NCBI RefSeq assembly: GCF_019891175.1
Contig: NZ_CP072600.1
Location: 4,526,001-4,590,000, forward strand
Origin: Leptothermofonsia sichuanensis E412
GTDB lineage: Bacteria; Cyanobacteriota; Cyanobacteriia; Leptolyngbyales; Leptolyngbyaceae
DNA: 64,000 nucleotides
Direction of reading: 5' to 3'
How positions within the stretch are numbered: the first letter of the stretch is position 1; every line of letters starts with the position of its first letter. Position numbers and translations under genes: made by a program. The notes under the pieces were generated by a model that saw only the letters and a list, made by a program, of their open reading frames with translations, was not told the origin of the DNA and did no database searches. Below are positions 63,689 to 64,000 of this stretch, piece by piece.

Positions 63689-64000
63689 TTATGAAAGTTG
63701 GTTGCCGATTGCCAACTCCTGCTTGACGTGAGCTAACAACCCTTCACAGGCATCCAGCAGTAGATCGATAACCTGGTTAAACCCCTCCGGACCGCCGTAA
63801 TAGGGATCGGGGACTTCCTTGAGGGTGTAATCTGTACAAAAATCACACATCAAGCGGACTTTCTCCCGGTATGCTCCCTCAGGGTCAAGGTAAGTAATCT
63901 CGGCAAAATTATCCCGATCCATCGCCAGGATCAGATCAAACGCCTCAAAGTCTGACCGGGTAAATTGACGGGCACGCCCTCGCAGAACAATCCCTCGCTG
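63689..64000 (-). CDS. Low-molecular-weight protein-tyrosine phosphatase, C-terminal part (cut by window edge)
   Basis: 104 codons are visible and the frame is open to the last base, so the N-terminus with the CX5R phosphate loop lies outside the window. Visible features are SDFEAFDLILAMDRDNF and the general-acid Asp in VPDPYYGG, both typical of LMW-PTPs. Such enzymes dephosphorylate BY-kinases in polysaccharide systems, but this gene is 25 kb from the Wzc-type gene. Confidence 0.9.
   Translation of the reverse strand, partial: QRGIVLRGRARQFTRSDFEAFDLILAMDRDNFAEITYLDPEGAYREKVRLMCDFCTDYTLKEVPDPYYGGPEGFNQVIDLLLDACEGLLAHVKQELAIGNQLS

Overview
The window is cyanobacterial chromosome. Copies of the palindrome GCGATCGC (HIP1) are scattered through it, and psb32, DUF2808, DUF4278, pentapeptide-repeat and Nif11-type genes, an aconitase B and many intergenic palindromic repeats fit a large-genome, probably filamentous, cyanobacterium. 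The genus cannot be fixed from this sequence. No rRNA, tRNA or CRISPR array was recognised.

Layout. 0-5 kb: the tail of an unknown gene, a Nif11-domain protein, a 48-aa ORF, a pentapeptide-repeat protein, an alpha/beta hydrolase abutting a lysophospholipid-type acyltransferase, and an Anbu-type proteasome-like peptidase. 5-12.3 kb: a decayed defence island on the + strand. It holds an MmeI-like adenine methyltransferase carrying an in-frame, repeat-bracketed DUF559 nuclease cassette, an MNT nucleotidyltransferase with a HEPN partner cut to 18 codons, a duplicated methyltransferase tail fragment, a Uma2 nuclease, a superfamily 2 helicase and a truncated GIY-YIG protein. 12.9-26.4 kb: a lipoprotein, conserved hypotheticals, a PhoX-type phosphatase, a transglutaminase-like protease, a membrane-anchored beta-propeller, a BioD/DRTGG protein and mfd. 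26.8-40.4 kb: an exopolysaccharide region with an FkbH-ACP-thioesterase protein, three glycosyltransferases, an O-antigen-polymerase-like protein, a Wza-type exporter and a Wzz/BY-kinase-type protein. 40.4-50.4 kb: a cysteine desulfurase, psb32, a frameshifted IS630-type element next to a 109-bp MITE, a ferredoxin-cyclase fusion, and a hybrid sensor kinase broken by a frameshift and a second IS630-type element. 50.6-64 kb: acnB, an aldo/keto reductase, rpiA, a TPR protein, DUF4278 and DUF2808 proteins, a MoeZ-like E1 enzyme with a JAMM peptidase, a NarL-type regulator and a low-molecular-weight phosphatase cut by the window edge.

Functional grouping. The 5-12 kb genes look like a restriction-type module: methylation by the MTase, DNA translocation by the helicase, nucleolysis by the GIY-YIG protein. 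It has been remodelled by a palindromic repeat family that can be read through in frame. In the polysaccharide region, polymerisation and export genes sit with an enzyme predicted to load a glyceryl unit on a carrier protein, which suggests a glycerate-type substituent on a polymer or lipid. JAMM plus E1/rhodanese is a sulfur-carrier pair.

The intergenic DNA is unusually structured. At least five dispersed repeat families recur (called A to E here), some nested in each other, plus a family F, read PHPLTPSP in translation, inside the defence island. Family D shares a terminus with the neighbouring IS630-type element, so it is probably mobilised by it.
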